Assembly (NCBI GenBank): GCA_900770285.1
Contig: CAAGJO010000024.1
Coordinates: 56,215-120,214, forward strand
Direction: 5' to 3'
DNA length: 64,000 nucleotides
Origin: Oscillospiraceae bacterium
GTDB taxonomy: Bacteria > Bacillota > Clostridia > Oscillospirales > Ruminococcaceae
Part shown: one piece after another, positions 35,086 to 44,895 of the stretch
Layout of the letters: every line of letters starts with the position of its first letter
Position numbering within the stretch: the stretch's first letter is position 1
The notes under the pieces: model-generated
What the model was told of the DNA's origin: nothing
The model's database searches: none
Seen by the model: the letters and a program-made list of their open reading frames with translations, nothing else
Translations under genes and position numbers: made by a program

Positions 35086-36501
35086 CTAAAATCTGAAATA
35101 AAGAAATGGATTAAAAGAATTGCCTGCAAGATATGCTGTAGAAATTATTAAAATTCCTGCCACAGCCACAGGTTCGAGAACATATCCGTATGTTTTAGGA
35201 ACAGTAGCTTTAAGTCGTCCGCCAAGCTTTTTAATAAGCGGAGTTGACGCTATAATCATAATAACAAAGCTTACCGCATATTCACTGAGCCACATAATTG
35301 TCTGATCATTTATACCCGGAATTGAATTTATAAAGAACATATTTTTAAAGTTTGCAATAAGATTGGAAGTATCGTCAAAAGCAAAAATTCCCCAGCCAAT
35401 AACAATTAACAGGAGTGCGTAAATATGTTGAAAAACAGACGGAAGCCTGTTAAGTCCTTTCAGCAAAAACAGCTTTTCCATAAGCAGAATTATGCCGAAA
35501 TACATTCCCCATATAAGAAAGTTCCAGTTAGCACCGTGCCAGAAGCCTGTAAGCGTCCAAACGATCATTATATTTATACACTGTCTGAGTTTTCCTTTTC
35601 GGTTGCCTCCAAGAGGGATATACACATAATCTCTGAACCAGCTTGAAAGAGATATATGCCACCTTCTCCAGAATTCCGTAATTGATTTTGAAATGTATGG
35701 ATAGTTGAAATTCTCCAAAAAATCAAACCCGAACATTTTGCCAAGTCCTATAGCCATGTCTGAATATCCGCTGAAGTCAAAGTAAATTTGAAATGTGAAG
35801 GCAAGAATGCCCATCCAGCTTGCAGCAACACTCATCTGATTTTGTGGTGTATTTGATATCTGGTCAAAAAGCGAACCAATGGTATTTGCAAGGAGAACTT
35901 TTTTGCCAAGACCTATAGTGAACCTCTTTACACCCTCTGCAAACTTGTCCAGTGTTTCATGACGTTCAATAAGCTGATCCTCAATAGTCTGATATCTGAC
36001 AATAGGACCGGCGATAAGCTGAGGAAACAGTGAAACATAGGTAGCAAGAGTTATAATATTTTTCTGTGCCCTGACTTCACCTCTGTATACATCAATGACA
36101 TACGAAAGAGTCTGAAAGCTGTAAAAAGAAATGCCTATAGGCAGGGTAAGTCCCAAAAGCCTGATATTAAAGCCAAACAGGCTGTTTGTATTTGTAATGA
36201 AAAAGTCAGAATACTTAAAGAATAAAAGCAAGCCTATGTTCCATACCACAGCACATATCAATGCAATAGTGGGAGTATGCCTGCCCGCATTTTTTCGCTG
36301 TTTATCTGCAAATATACCCGTTATATAAGCTGCTGCAATAGACGCTATCATAAGCAGTATATATACAGGTTCGCCCCATGCGTAGAAAACCAGGCTGAAT
36401 AAAAGCAGCACCGGGTTTTTCAGCTTGCGTGGGACGATGAAATACAATATTAACACAAGAGCCAAAAATGCAAATAAAAATGTTATACTACTAAAAAGCA
36501 T
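35086..36501 (-). CDS. MBOAT O-acyltransferase (AlgI/DltB/PatA type)
   Basis: 471 aa with about 11 membrane segments. Conserved motifs: PIGISFYSFQTLSYVIDVYRG (120s-130s), QLIAGPIVRY, SITEFWRRWHISL (His282) and the catalytic His322 in TGFWHGANWNF. It moves acetyl groups from the cytoplasm across the membrane for polysaccharide O-acetylation. Neighbours encode DHHW and SGNH partner enzymes and a DUF4358 lipoprotein, so it is a dedicated surface-modification operon and not the dlt operon (no dltA or dltC). Confidence 0.94.
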   Translation of the reverse strand: MLFSSITFLFAFLALVLILYFIVPRKLKNPVLLLFSLVFYAWGEPVYILLMIASIAAAYITGIFADKQRKNAGRHTPTIALICAVVWNIGLLLFFKYSDFFITNTNSLFGFNIRLLGLTLPIGISFYSFQTLSYVIDVYRGEVRAQKNIITLATYVSLFPQLIAGPIVRYQTIEDQLIERHETLDKFAEGVKRFTIGLGKKVLLANTIGSLFDQISNTPQNQMSVAASWMGILAFTFQIYFDFSGYSDMAIGLGKMFGFDFLENFNYPYISKSITEFWRRWHISLSSWFRDYVYIPLGGNRKGKLRQCINIMIVWTLTGFWHGANWNFLIWGMYFGIILLMEKLFLLKGLNRLPSVFQHIYALLLIVIGWGIFAFDDTSNLIANFKNMFFINSIPGINDQTIMWLSEYAVSFVIMIIASTPLIKKLGGRLKATVPKTYGYVLEPVAVAGILIISTAYLAGNSFNPFLYFRF

Positions 36502-36538
36502 GAATTTTTATTCTCCTGTCAAAAATTTGGCATAATTT

Positions 36539-37057
36539 TTATCCGATAATATCTTTTGCTGTCTGATTGTCGTCAGAAATACACATGAATACATTATTGC
36601 CCTTTTGGATAAGTACAGGGTCATTAAGCTTGTCCATTTCCTTTGGCTGATAGTTTTCAAAAGCAGATTTCTGGCTTTCAATTCTTTTTTCCAAAGCCGC
36701 TTTTACCTTATCTGATTTTTCCTGACTGTCAGTTTCAAAACATGCAATTTCTTCAGCAGTTGTTCCGCCGGAGCCTACATAAACCTTTGCTTTTGTATAA
36801 TCGGACTCAACTGAAAGTGAATAAATCTTTTGAATCATATCGTCTGAAAGCTCGTTAAGCTGATCCTTATAGGTAATTTTGTTCTTAAGACTGTCAGCGA
36901 CCTGTGTAACATCAACATTTTTTTCTTCAGCATCAGAAACTGCTGCCGATGCCGAATCAGCATTTGTGTTTTCAGAATTTCCTCCGCAGGAAGTAAGCGC
37001 TGTGCAGAAAATTGCAGCAACTGAAAGTGCAATGCAGAGAGTTTTTTTCAAATTCAT
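36539..37057 (-). CDS. DUF4358-type lipoprotein
   Basis: 172 aa from MNLKKTLCIALSVAAIFC at 37057. A signal peptide with lipobox TALTSCGG places the lipid on a Cys near residue 24. A Ser/Ala/Glu-rich linker is followed by a small alpha/beta domain (KITYKDQLNELSDDMIQKIY, KAKVYVGSGGTTAEEIACF). DUF4358 proteins repeatedly accompany MBOAT/DHHW genes in Clostridia; the function is unknown but is probably a partner at the outer membrane face. Ribosome site AAAGGATG. Confidence 0.82.
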   Translation of the reverse strand: MNLKKTLCIALSVAAIFCTALTSCGGNSENTNADSASAAVSDAEEKNVDVTQVADSLKNKITYKDQLNELSDDMIQKIYSLSVESDYTKAKVYVGSGGTTAEEIACFETDSQEKSDKVKAALEKRIESQKSAFENYQPKEMDKLNDPVLIQKGNNVFMCISDDNQTAKDIIG

Positions 37058-37082
37058 AAATAACATCCTTTCCTTTTCTATT

Positions 37083-37994
37083 CTACTTTGAATTTTCTGT
37101 AAGGTATTCAAGCCATTTCTCGCAGTATTCCTTTAAAAGATGAATACCGTCGGTTGATGCATCCAACGGAAGGGAACCATTTTCGTCCTTGAGGACAGAT
37201 GCAACATCAAGATAGGTGGTGTTTGTGTCAGCAGCCACCTGCTTTACATAAACATTGAACTTTTCAACATTTTCATTGGTGAACACCTTATTGGTAGACA
37301 CTGCCTTTGAAGATACAGGCAGAATCGACTGAATATATATTTTAGCATTTGGCTGAATCTTCTTGATACTGTTTACCAGGTCGGTATATTCTGTTTGAAA
37401 AACATCAGGATAGGGCCAGCCTAGTTCGTTAATACCAAACATGATATAAATACGCCCAAACTGTTTTTCTTTCATTCCGTCAAGAACACTGCCTTTTGAG
37501 CCGTCTCCCAGCGTAATTGTTGCCTTTGATGTGGCAGTATTTACATTTAGTCCTGTGGCAGCATAAAAGCTTGCTTTTGGTATATTTGTAGTCATTTCAA
37601 GACCTACTGTGCGGGAATCCCCAATAAATGCGGCATCACTGAAATCATCGCTTACAGCAGCTTTAGAATCCGTTTTGCTCTCTGTCTTGCTCTCTGTCTT
37701 GCTGTCAGTTTTTTCAGCAGAGCTTTCAGCTTTACTATCAGATTTCACATTAGAACTTTCTTCTTTTTTATCATCAGAAGAATTTACGTAAGAATCCTTT
37801 GGCAAATCGTTTTTTGCTCCTGCATCGGTTACAGAAGAATCAGACTGAACATCAATAGCTTTATCGTTATACATACCGGCATAAACAGCCCAGCAGCATG
37901 AGCCTGCCATCAGTACAAGACAGCAAATAGATATGAATGTCTGCTGAATTTTAGAGTGCTTTATTCTCTTAGCTTTATTAGATTGACCGTTCAT
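37083..37994 (-). CDS. Membrane-anchored SGNH/GDSL hydrolase
   Basis: 303 aa. A basic N-terminus and one membrane segment (about 19-40) are followed by a disordered linker rich in Ser/Lys/Asp with short tandem repeats (TESKTESKTDSK). The SGNH domain then has block I FIGDSRTVG (Ser127), block III MFGINELG, and block V DGIHLL with the Asp/His pair. It is probably an O-acetyl transferase or esterase acting with the MBOAT and DHHW proteins. First gene of the operon. Confidence 0.88.
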   Translation of the reverse strand: MNGQSNKAKRIKHSKIQQTFISICCLVLMAGSCCWAVYAGMYNDKAIDVQSDSSVTDAGAKNDLPKDSYVNSSDDKKEESSNVKSDSKAESSAEKTDSKTESKTESKTDSKAAVSDDFSDAAFIGDSRTVGLEMTTNIPKASFYAATGLNVNTATSKATITLGDGSKGSVLDGMKEKQFGRIYIMFGINELGWPYPDVFQTEYTDLVNSIKKIQPNAKIYIQSILPVSSKAVSTNKVFTNENVEKFNVYVKQVAADTNTTYLDVASVLKDENGSLPLDASTDGIHLLKEYCEKWLEYLTENSK

Positions 37995-38174
37995 AAAACC
38001 CAGCTCATTCCTTTCTTATAACATTACTATTTATTATACGAAACAACAATATAATAATACCATACAGCGAGGATTTTTTCAAGTGATTTTCATAATTTTA
38101 AAGTAAACTTTACCAAAAAAAGGGACACAAAATTGTATAAAACTCAACTGTCCGATATTATTTCCCATAAAATC

Positions 38175-38210
38175 AAAAAGAGAGCATAATTTTGCATTAT
38201 GTTCTCTTTT
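38175..38210 (-). terminator. Terminator downstream of the lipoprotein gene
   Basis: AAAAGAGAGCATAAT pairs with ATTATGTTCTCTTTT (G-U allowed) around loop TTTGC, with a short T run on the minus strand (TTTTTGATTTT). It lies about 22 nt after the stop at 38233. Confidence 0.85.
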
Positions 38211-38232
38211 ATCAGACAAAATCACGAAAATT

Positions 38233-38991
38233 TTATTCCATAGTTCTGAAATATAAATTTTCGTTTTTATTGGTCATTCGCAGTGTGAATTCATCAAATA
38301 TATAATTATATGTTGTGTTTTTTCCGCTGTCATCAGTAAGTACAATTTTATCTGCGGACTGTTTAAATGTATAATTCTTATTCCCGTCTGTGGTTGTAAC
38401 GGTTAATTTATTTCCTTCTTGAAAACTCCATTTCTCAACGCTGTCACCGTTTTCAATCAGATAATATCCGCCTTTTATATCCAATTTATCAATTTTAGTC
38501 CAAACATAATTATCTTCATTAAATGTAAATTTCAGCGTTTTTCCGTTGAAGGTATATGGAGAATAATCATCAACCGGGGTTTTGCTGCCTCGGATAATCA
38601 TTATACCCTTGTCAGAAGTATCAATCTCAATAGGTGTAGGAATCTTTGAACCAATTTTAACAAAAGACGTACCAAGAGAGTTTACAAACACGTAATTTTC
38701 TTTCTTGCCGTTAATTGCTTCAATATATGTACCTGAAAGTTCTGAAAGATTGTCATACTTTCCTGTTTTTTCGGTATGAATGGGATAAGTCTGCCTTGTC
38801 TGAGATTTAGCATTAAAATCTATGGCAGTAGTTTTTTTCGATGTTTTCTGGCTATTGGACTTTACTGAAACGGTTGTTGATTTGCCGTTGTTTGTATAGT
38901 TTTCATTATTATTTTTAGGAGCAGGATCACCGCATGAGCAAAGCATAATTGAAATTGCTGCGGCAATAGATAAAAGTATCAGCTTTTTCAT
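38233..38991 (-). CDS. Lipoprotein of unknown function
   Basis: 252 aa. The signal peptide with lipobox SIMLCSCGDP puts the lipid on a Cys near residue 20. A low-complexity Asn/Ser/Lys/Thr linker is followed by a beta-rich domain with repeated short strands (GTYIEAINGKKENYVFVNSLG, GKTLKFTFNEDNYVWTKID, KITVTT-like strands near the end). The pattern recalls DUF5640/lipocalin-like clostridial lipoproteins, but I do not assign one. It stands alone between a terminator and the acpP hairpin, on the same strand as the fatty-acid operon. Confidence 0.75.
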   Translation of the reverse strand: MKKLILLSIAAAISIMLCSCGDPAPKNNNENYTNNGKSTTVSVKSNSQKTSKKTTAIDFNAKSQTRQTYPIHTEKTGKYDNLSELSGTYIEAINGKKENYVFVNSLGTSFVKIGSKIPTPIEIDTSDKGIMIIRGSKTPVDDYSPYTFNGKTLKFTFNEDNYVWTKIDKLDIKGGYYLIENGDSVEKWSFQEGNKLTVTTTDGNKNYTFKQSADKIVLTDDSGKNTTYNYIFDEFTLRMTNKNENLYFRTME

Positions 38992-39020
38992 GATTTTTTC
39001 CTTTTCATATAAAAGAATTT

Positions 39021-39050
39021 AAGCCGTGCTTATATTGAACACGGCTTTTT
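39021..39050 (-). terminator. Hairpin after acpP
   Basis: AAGCCGTG and CACGGCTT with a 9-10 nt loop. Ts follow on the plus side (TTTTTT); the minus side has only TTAAATTCTTTT. It probably ends the fatty-acid operon with read-through into the lipoprotein gene. Confidence 0.6.
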
Positions 39051-39079
39051 TGAATATTTGGCTTGCTTAAAATTGGCTG

Positions 39080-39310
39080 TTAATTTTGCTTGGATTCAAT
39101 ATATTTAACAATATCGTCAACAGTCTTAATGTTAGCAACCTCTTCATCAGGAACCTCTACATCGAATTCCTCTTCGATAGCCATTATTAAATCAACAACG
39201 TCAAGAGAATCTGCACCCAAATCATCAATAATTGAAGCTTCAGGTGTTACAGTATCAGCGTCAACGTCCAGATTTTCAACTACGATATCACGAACTTTTT
39301 CAAAAACCAT
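39080..39310 (-). CDS. acpP: Acyl carrier protein
   Basis: 76 aa from [14 protein letters not shown] at 39310 (GGAGG 9 nt upstream). The phosphopantetheine serine lies in the [12 protein letters not shown] motif near residue 36. It is the acyl shuttle for the whole fatty-acid pathway and the last gene of the large minus-strand operon. Confidence 0.98.
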   Translation of the reverse strand: MVFEKVRDIVVENLDVDADTVTPEASIIDDLGADSLDVVDLIMAIEEEFDVEVPDEEVANIKTVDDIVKYIESKQN

Positions 39311-39347
39311 TTTAGTAACCTCCTTCATTGTTAAATAAATACGCCGT

Positions 39348-40169
39348 TTAATCGGCCGAATTATCAGCATATTGGAAGTCGCCGATTATTCTAAATTTAT
39401 TATAACGTTGATTTAGCAATTCGTCAACCCCTTTTTGCAATTTTCTTTTCAAGGCTGACAAAATATAATCAGAAATATTTTCAGCGGTTTGTTCCGCATC
39501 ATTATGAGCGCCTCCCAGCGCCTCAGGAATAATATAATCGCATACTTTTAATTTGACAAGGTCTTCGGAAGTTATTTTCATTATATTGCAGGCTTCACGT
39601 TCACGGCTGGAATCTTTCCAGAGAATTGATGCAAAACCGCTTGGGGATATAACTGAATACAGAGCATTTTCCAGCATGGCTAGTTCATCACACACGCCGA
39701 GAGCCAAAGCTCCGCCGCTGCCGCCTTCACCCAACACAATACTTATTATAGGCGTTTTCAGCGTCATAAATTCCATGATATCTTTGGCAATAGCCTCGCC
39801 TTGACCACGTTTCTCTGCTTCAACTCCCGGATATGCACCTGAAGTATCAATCAGGCAAATTACAGGTCTGTGGAATTTCTCTGCCTGCTTTGCAAGACGC
39901 AAAGCCTTTCTGTAGCCTTCAGGATGAGGCATCCCGAAATTACACGCCTTATTTTCTTCAAGGTTACGACCCTTTACTTCGGCAATAACCGTTACAGGAA
40001 GTCCCTTAAAATAGCATACGCCGCCTTTTATTGCACCGTCATCGCCATAGCTGCGGTCGCCGTGCATTTCAAAAAAATCCTCAAAAATCAAAGGTATATA
40101 ATCATTTACGGTAGGGCGGTTTTTGTGTCTGATAATATCAAGTCGCTGACAAGCAGTTAAATCACTCAT
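39348..40169 (-). CDS. accA: Acetyl-CoA carboxylase carboxyltransferase alpha subunit
   Basis: 273 aa. The crotonase-like core has [55 protein letters not shown] and [17 protein letters not shown]. It transfers the carboxyl group from biotin to acetyl-CoA together with AccD. Overlaps accD by 8 nt. Length is usual for firmicute AccA, without the N-terminal extension of the E. coli protein. Confidence 0.96.
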   Translation of the reverse strand: MSDLTACQRLDIIRHKNRPTVNDYIPLIFEDFFEMHGDRSYGDDGAIKGGVCYFKGLPVTVIAEVKGRNLEENKACNFGMPHPEGYRKALRLAKQAEKFHRPVICLIDTSGAYPGVEAEKRGQGEAIAKDIMEFMTLKTPIISIVLGEGGSGGALALGVCDELAMLENALYSVISPSGFASILWKDSSREREACNIMKITSEDLVKLKVCDYIIPEALGGAHNDAEQTAENISDYILSALKRKLQKGVDELLNQRYNKFRIIGDFQYADNSAD

Positions 40170-41037
40170 TCAATTTCCCTCCCTGCTTATGTAGCTTTAA
40201 AAGATGTGCAATAGTGCGTCTTATTTTTTTTCTTTCCACGATCATATCCACAAAGCCTGATTCCAGCATAAATTCTGCCGACTGAAAATCATCAGGCAGT
40301 TTTTGTTTAATTGTACCTTCAATAACACGTCTTCCTGCAAATCCTATAAGCACCTTCGGTTCTGCGATGATAATATCCCCCAGTGACGCAAATGACGCAG
40401 TTACTCCGCCTGTAGTAGGATCAGTCATAACAGTAATATAAAGCAGACCCACCTCGCTGTGTTTTGCAACAGCTCCGGAGGTTTTTGCCATTTGCATAAG
40501 GGAAACGATACCCTCCTGCATTCTTGCTCCGCCTGACGCAGTAAATGCTACAACCGGCAATTTATGCTCTGTGGCATATTCAAATGCACGTGTTATTTTT
40601 TCACCTACAACACTGCCCATGGACGCCATCATAAAATTAGAATCCATAACAATTATAACGATCTCTTCTCCTCGTATAGTAGCTTTTCCGGTAATTACAG
40701 CGTCTTTCAGTCCCGTTTTTTCACGAAGAGATTCCAGTTTTTTTTCGTAATCAGGAAAATCAATAGGGTTTTTTGAAATCATATCAGCATCAAATTCTTC
40801 AAGGCTGTTTTTGTCAATAGTAATGTCAAGTCTTTCTTTTGCAGTGAGTCTTGAATGATAATTGCAATGAGGACAAACCTTTCCGTTTTGCTGAAATTCG
40901 TCAGAAAGCGTAACATTTGAGCATCTTGGGCATTTAAAAAGCAATCCTTTTGGAATATCGGTTTTTTTCTTCTTATCTTCTGACGATTGCTCGCCGTTAA
41001 ATCTGGTTTTTACAACAGAAAATAAATCTTCAAGCAT
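40162..41037 (-). CDS. accD: Acetyl-CoA carboxylase carboxyltransferase beta subunit
   Basis: 291 aa. The N-terminal zinc finger has CPRCSN and CPHCNYH, and the core has ASGGARMQEGIVSLMQMAKT and TDPTTGGVTASFASLGD. It pairs with AccA to form malonyl-CoA. The GGAGG site lies upstream. Confidence 0.96.
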   Translation of the reverse strand: MLEDLFSVVKTRFNGEQSSEDKKKKTDIPKGLLFKCPRCSNVTLSDEFQQNGKVCPHCNYHSRLTAKERLDITIDKNSLEEFDADMISKNPIDFPDYEKKLESLREKTGLKDAVITGKATIRGEEIVIIVMDSNFMMASMGSVVGEKITRAFEYATEHKLPVVAFTASGGARMQEGIVSLMQMAKTSGAVAKHSEVGLLYITVMTDPTTGGVTASFASLGDIIIAEPKVLIGFAGRRVIEGTIKQKLPDDFQSAEFMLESGFVDMIVERKKIRRTIAHLLKLHKQGGKLNE

Positions 41038-41138
41038 TTTTGCAATAACCTTCCTTTCAAAAGAATTTTCTGCTTATATCTTCAACTTATCTATGAGTTG
41101 GCTGCACATTTATAAAAAATAATATATCCTCTATGCCT

Positions 41139-42485
41139 CTACAGCTTTGTACGGTTGAGGAAATTGTTGTCATAGTTTCCTTCAAGAAATTCAGGAGTTC
41201 TGATGAGTTTAAGCTGAAAATCAACATTGGTTGAAATACCGTCAACAATAAACTCAGCCAAAGCCCATCTCATTTTTGCAATAGCTTCTTCACGAGTTGG
41301 TGCAAAAGTTATAAGCTTTCCGATCATTGAGTCATAATATGGTGGAATCTCATATCCCTGATATGCGGCAGAGTCGATTCTTACACCCATTCCGCCGGGC
41401 AAAAACAGTGATTTTATTACTCCCGGTGACGGACGGAAATTATGATCGGGATCTTCCGCATTGATTCGGCACTCGATGGCATGACATCCCATTTTTATAT
41501 CTTCCTGCTTATATTTCAACTTTTCTCCTGAAGCAATAAGCAGCTGCTGCTTAACAAGGTCAATACCTGTCACCATTTCGGTAATAGGATGTTCAACCTG
41601 TATGCGGGTATTCATCTCCATAAAATAGAAGTTGCCGTTTTTATCTACAAGAAATTCAACAGTTCCTGCATTCCTGTAACCGCATACCTTTGCGGCTTTG
41701 CAGGCAGCCTCGCCCATTTTCCTTCTCAGCTCATCATTCATAAAGCTCGCAGGAGAAGGAGATTCCTCCAGGACCTTTTGGTTTCTTCTCTGCATTGAGC
41801 AGTCACGTTCACCAAGAGAAATTACATTTCCGTAGTTATCTGCAATAATTTGTATTTCTATGTGCTTTGGGTTTTCTATGAATTTTTCAATGTATATATC
41901 ATCGTTGCCAAAGCATGCAAGAGCCTCCTGCTTTGCAGCAGTAATTTGTGACTCAAGCTCGTCGTCGGAGCGTACGATTCTGATTCCTCTTCCGCCGCCC
42001 CCTGCCGACGCTTTGACCATAACGGGATATCCTAAATCATTTGCAAGGGTATGTGCTGCATGAATATTGAAAACAGCACCGTCTGAGCCTTGTATAACCG
42101 GCACTCCGGCTTCTTTCATTGTTTCCTTTGCCTGTGCTTTGTCACCAAGCATGGAAATTGATTCAGCTCTTGGGCCGATAAATGTTATACCGCATTTTTC
42201 ACAAGTCTTTGCAAAAACAGGATTTTCCGAAAGAAATCCGAATCCCGGGTGAATAGCTTCCGCCCCCGTAACTTCGCAGGCAGAAATTATAGCTCTCATA
42301 TTAAGGTAGCTGTCCTTGCTTGCAGCAGGGCCAATGCAAACAGCCTCATCGGCAATTTTTGCATGAAGAGCATTTTTATCGGCAGTTGAATATACTGCCA
42401 CCGTATGTATTCCCAGTTCCCGACAGGCACGGATCACCCTTACCGCAATTTCTCCTCTGTTAGCAATCAATACTTTTTTTAACAT
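41139..42485 (-). CDS. accC: Biotin carboxylase
   Basis: 448 aa. The N-terminal domain starts MLKKVLIANRGEIAVRVIRA. The ATP-grasp domain has VMVKASAGGGGRGIR, and the active site has MEMNTRIQVEHPITEMVTG. It carboxylates the biotin of AccB using ATP and bicarbonate. It lies between fabZ and accD on the same strand. Confidence 0.97.
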   Translation of the reverse strand: MLKKVLIANRGEIAVRVIRACRELGIHTVAVYSTADKNALHAKIADEAVCIGPAASKDSYLNMRAIISACEVTGAEAIHPGFGFLSENPVFAKTCEKCGITFIGPRAESISMLGDKAQAKETMKEAGVPVIQGSDGAVFNIHAAHTLANDLGYPVMVKASAGGGGRGIRIVRSDDELESQITAAKQEALACFGNDDIYIEKFIENPKHIEIQIIADNYGNVISLGERDCSMQRRNQKVLEESPSPASFMNDELRRKMGEAACKAAKVCGYRNAGTVEFLVDKNGNFYFMEMNTRIQVEHPITEMVTGIDLVKQQLLIASGEKLKYKQEDIKMGCHAIECRINAEDPDHNFRPSPGVIKSLFLPGGMGVRIDSAAYQGYEIPPYYDSMIGKLITFAPTREEAIAKMRWALAEFIVDGISTNVDFQLKLIRTPEFLEGNYDNNFLNRTKL

Positions 42486-42512
42486 ATTTTAATCCGATCC
42501 TTGAATAAAAAT

Positions 42513-42944
42513 TTACTTGACTGCAAAGGTTATTTCTGCTGACACAGCTTTTTTACCGTTAACTGTGGCAACACCCTTTCCTACACCAATAGGACCTTTG
42601 ACTTTAATAATTTCAACCTCAAGTACAAGGTCATCTCCAGGAACAACCTGCTGACGGAATTTACAGTTGTTTATTCCGCCAAAGAAACCAATCTTTCCTT
42701 TATTTTCAGGTAAAGAAAGCAAAGCTACGGCACCTGCCTGTGCCATCATTTCAACCATAAGAACTCCCGGTGTTACAGGATAATCGGGAAAATGTCCCTT
42801 AAACCAAAAATCATCTTCTCTGATATGTTTTGTGGCAACAACATGTTTGCCTACTTCAAGTTCGTTTACTTCATCAATAAGCAGAAAGGGATCTCTGTGC
42901 GGAATAATTTCCATAATCTGCTCTTTGTTCATTATAACTGCCAT
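42513..42944 (-). CDS. fabZ: 3-hydroxyacyl-ACP dehydratase FabZ
   Basis: 143 aa. Hot-dog fold with LIDEV near the N-terminus and the catalytic His in KGHFPDYPVTPGVLMVEMMAQ. It removes water from 3-hydroxyacyl-ACP before reduction by FabK. Ribosome site GGAGG. Confidence 0.96.
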   Translation of the reverse strand: MAVIMNKEQIMEIIPHRDPFLLIDEVNELEVGKHVVATKHIREDDFWFKGHFPDYPVTPGVLMVEMMAQAGAVALLSLPENKGKIGFFGGINNCKFRQQVVPGDDLVLEVEIIKVKGPIGVGKGVATVNGKKAVSAEITFAVK

Positions 42945-42958
42945 TTTATATCCTCCGA

Positions 42959-43420
42959 TTAACCGATAATCATTATTGTCTGGTCAAATTCAACGGAATC
43001 ACCGCTGTTTACGCAAATCTCTTTTACTACTCCGCTGAATTCCGACTGTACTTCGTTCATAACCTTCATAGATTCTATTATAAAGAGAATATCGCCTTTT
43101 TTAACTGTATCGCCAACTGAAACGTATGGTTTTTCTGTTGGTGACGGAGAGTTATAAAATGTACCTACTATAGGAGCTTTTACCTCTTTGCCTGATATTG
43201 TTTTCTGAGTTGATTCTGCCGGCTTCTGTACATTTTCAGCAGCCGCAGCCGTCACAGGCATTGAGGGCATGACAGCCGGCGGCGGTGGCGGCGGGCACTT
43301 CTTGCCCTTGACCGTAAGTTCAACATCACCGACTTTTACTGATATTTCAGAAAGTTCATTATTATTAACGATTTTTGCTATACTTTCAATGGTTTCCAAA
43401 GTAGGGTTAAATACGTCCAT
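42959..43420 (-). CDS. accB: Biotin carboxyl carrier protein
   Basis: 153 aa. The C-terminal biotinyl domain has IESMKVMNEV, with the biotinylated Lys119, and the thumb region SPSPTEKPYVSVGD. A Pro/Ala-rich linker (PPPPPPAV, AAAAEN) joins it to a helical N-terminal domain. Its biotin is attached by BirA, encoded at 51437-52411 in this window. Confidence 0.97.
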   Translation of the reverse strand: MDVFNPTLETIESIAKIVNNNELSEISVKVGDVELTVKGKKCPPPPPPAVMPSMPVTAAAAENVQKPAESTQKTISGKEVKAPIVGTFYNSPSPTEKPYVSVGDTVKKGDILFIIESMKVMNEVQSEFSGVVKEICVNSGDSVEFDQTIMIIG

Positions 43421-43434
43421 ATATTATACCTTCC

Positions 43435-44670
43435 TTAATCACTGTATTTTTTCATACATATAGTTGCATTGTGACCGCCAAAGCCCAATGAATTTGAAAG
43501 AGCTGCCTTAACTTCAACTTCCTTATTGCCGTCAGTGCAGTAGTTAAGGTCACATTCAGGGTCAGGAGTTGTATAGTTAATAGTCTTGTGTATAAAATTA
43601 TTCTTAACAGAAAGTGCTGTTACAATAGCTTCAACAGCTCCGGCTGCACCAAGAAGATGTCCCATCATTGACTTTGTTGAGTTGATATAAGTTTTTCTTG
43701 CAGCATCTTCACCAAGAGCAATTTTAATAGCTGTTGTTTCATATTTATCATTCAGTCCTGTTGAGGTGCCGTGAGCATTGATATAAGTTACATCGTCAGC
43801 CTTAAGTCCTGCCTCTTCATAAGCATGCTTCATTGCATAAGCTGCGGCTTCTCCTGTAGGCGACGGGCTTGTCATATGATAAGCGTCGCCTGTTGCACCA
43901 TAGCCTGCAATTTCAGCATAAATTTTTGCACCGCGCGCTTTTGCATGCTCAAGCTCTTCAAGAACTAAAATACCAGAACCCTCTCCGAGAACAAAGCCTT
44001 GTCTATTCAAATCAAAAGGAGTAGAGGCATGATCAAGGTCATCCGCCTTTGAAAGTGCTTTCATATTATTAAATCCGCTGAGTGTGAAACGTGAAATGCA
44101 TGATTCTGAACCGCCGCAGAGACAAGCATCAAGATAACCGTCTTTGATTTTACGGAAAGCTTCACCGATAGCATGTGTTGATGATGAACATGCAGTTGTT
44201 GTACAGAAATTGTCACCCTTAAAACCTGTTCTCATGGAAATTTGTCCTGCTGCCATATTTGCTATCATCATAGGAACATAGAAAACAGAAATCTTGTCAG
44301 GTTTTTTCAGGAACTTTTCATGCTCGGCAAGTGTAAGGTTAAGTCCTCCGATACCTACTCCGACAATAACACCAACTTTGAATGGATCAATATCTTTAAG
44401 GTCACTTCCGCAGTCATTGAGGGCTTGTTGTGCTGAACAAACCGCAAACTGTGTAAATCTGTCCATTCTTTTTGCTTCTTTTTTATCAATAAAATCTGTT
44501 GGTTCAAAGTCCTTAACAGCACCAACTATTTTAACGGGGAAGTCGCTTGTGTCAAACTGGTCAATAAAAGAAAGACCATTTTTGTTTTCCTTAATATTAT
44601 TCCAGAAAGTTTCTGCATTATTTCCCAATGGGTTTACTGTTCCAAGTCCGGTAATTACTACTCGTCTCAT
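43435..44670 (-). CDS. fabF: Beta-ketoacyl-ACP synthase II
   Basis: 411 aa. The thiolase fold has the active Cys in TTACSSSTHAIGEA, His in NAHGTSTGLND and His in KSMMGHLLGAAG. It elongates acyl-ACP with malonyl-ACP. The ATG (44670) has a GAGAGGAG site, and directly upstream is copy C of the leader-like repeat (44691-44779), unlike any other fab gene here. Confidence 0.97.
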   Translation of the reverse strand: MRRVVITGLGTVNPLGNNAETFWNNIKENKNGLSFIDQFDTSDFPVKIVGAVKDFEPTDFIDKKEAKRMDRFTQFAVCSAQQALNDCGSDLKDIDPFKVGVIVGVGIGGLNLTLAEHEKFLKKPDKISVFYVPMMIANMAAGQISMRTGFKGDNFCTTTACSSSTHAIGEAFRKIKDGYLDACLCGGSESCISRFTLSGFNNMKALSKADDLDHASTPFDLNRQGFVLGEGSGILVLEELEHAKARGAKIYAEIAGYGATGDAYHMTSPSPTGEAAAYAMKHAYEEAGLKADDVTYINAHGTSTGLNDKYETTAIKIALGEDAARKTYINSTKSMMGHLLGAAGAVEAIVTALSVKNNFIHKTINYTTPDPECDLNYCTDGNKEVEVKAALSNSLGFGGHNATICMKKYSD

Positions 44671-44690
44671 TAAAATCTCCTCTCATAAAT

Positions 44691-44779
44691 AGTCCCAAAC
44701 AGGACTTTTTTTGCACGCAAACGTGCAATTATGAACGAAATATTCAAAATTAAATAATAAAATAAATGTTTTGCACAAA
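44691..44779 (-). repeat. Leader-like repeat, copy C (upstream of fabF)
   Basis: On the minus strand: TTTGTGCAAA, an AT-rich block with CATAAT, hairpin TGCACG-TTTG-CGTGCA (44713-44726), A7, second hairpin AGTCC-loop-GGACT (44691-44706), then ATTTATGAGAGGAG reaching the fabF start. 58 bp are identical to copy B 35 kb away, but the second stem differs completely. The fabG-fabF gap (44671-44895) holds nothing else of note. Confidence 0.8.
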
Positions 44780-44895
44780 TTCAGTGTGCTGATTTTGGTT
44801 GATATCAACAACAGAATATGCATTTAATTTGAATAAGATAAATAAAGCAATTATATGTTTTTCTCAACACAGGGCAATGATCTCATGGCAAGCCA

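Noticed and set aside
35120..35646. Plus-strand frames inside the MBOAT gene, including a GGTTCGAGAAC string
   Set aside because: Shadows of a clear membrane acyltransferase; no tRNA fold around the string.
37672..37710. Short tandem repeat as a CRISPR-like or regulatory array
   Set aside because: It is a coding repeat (TESK units) in the linker of the SGNH hydrolase.
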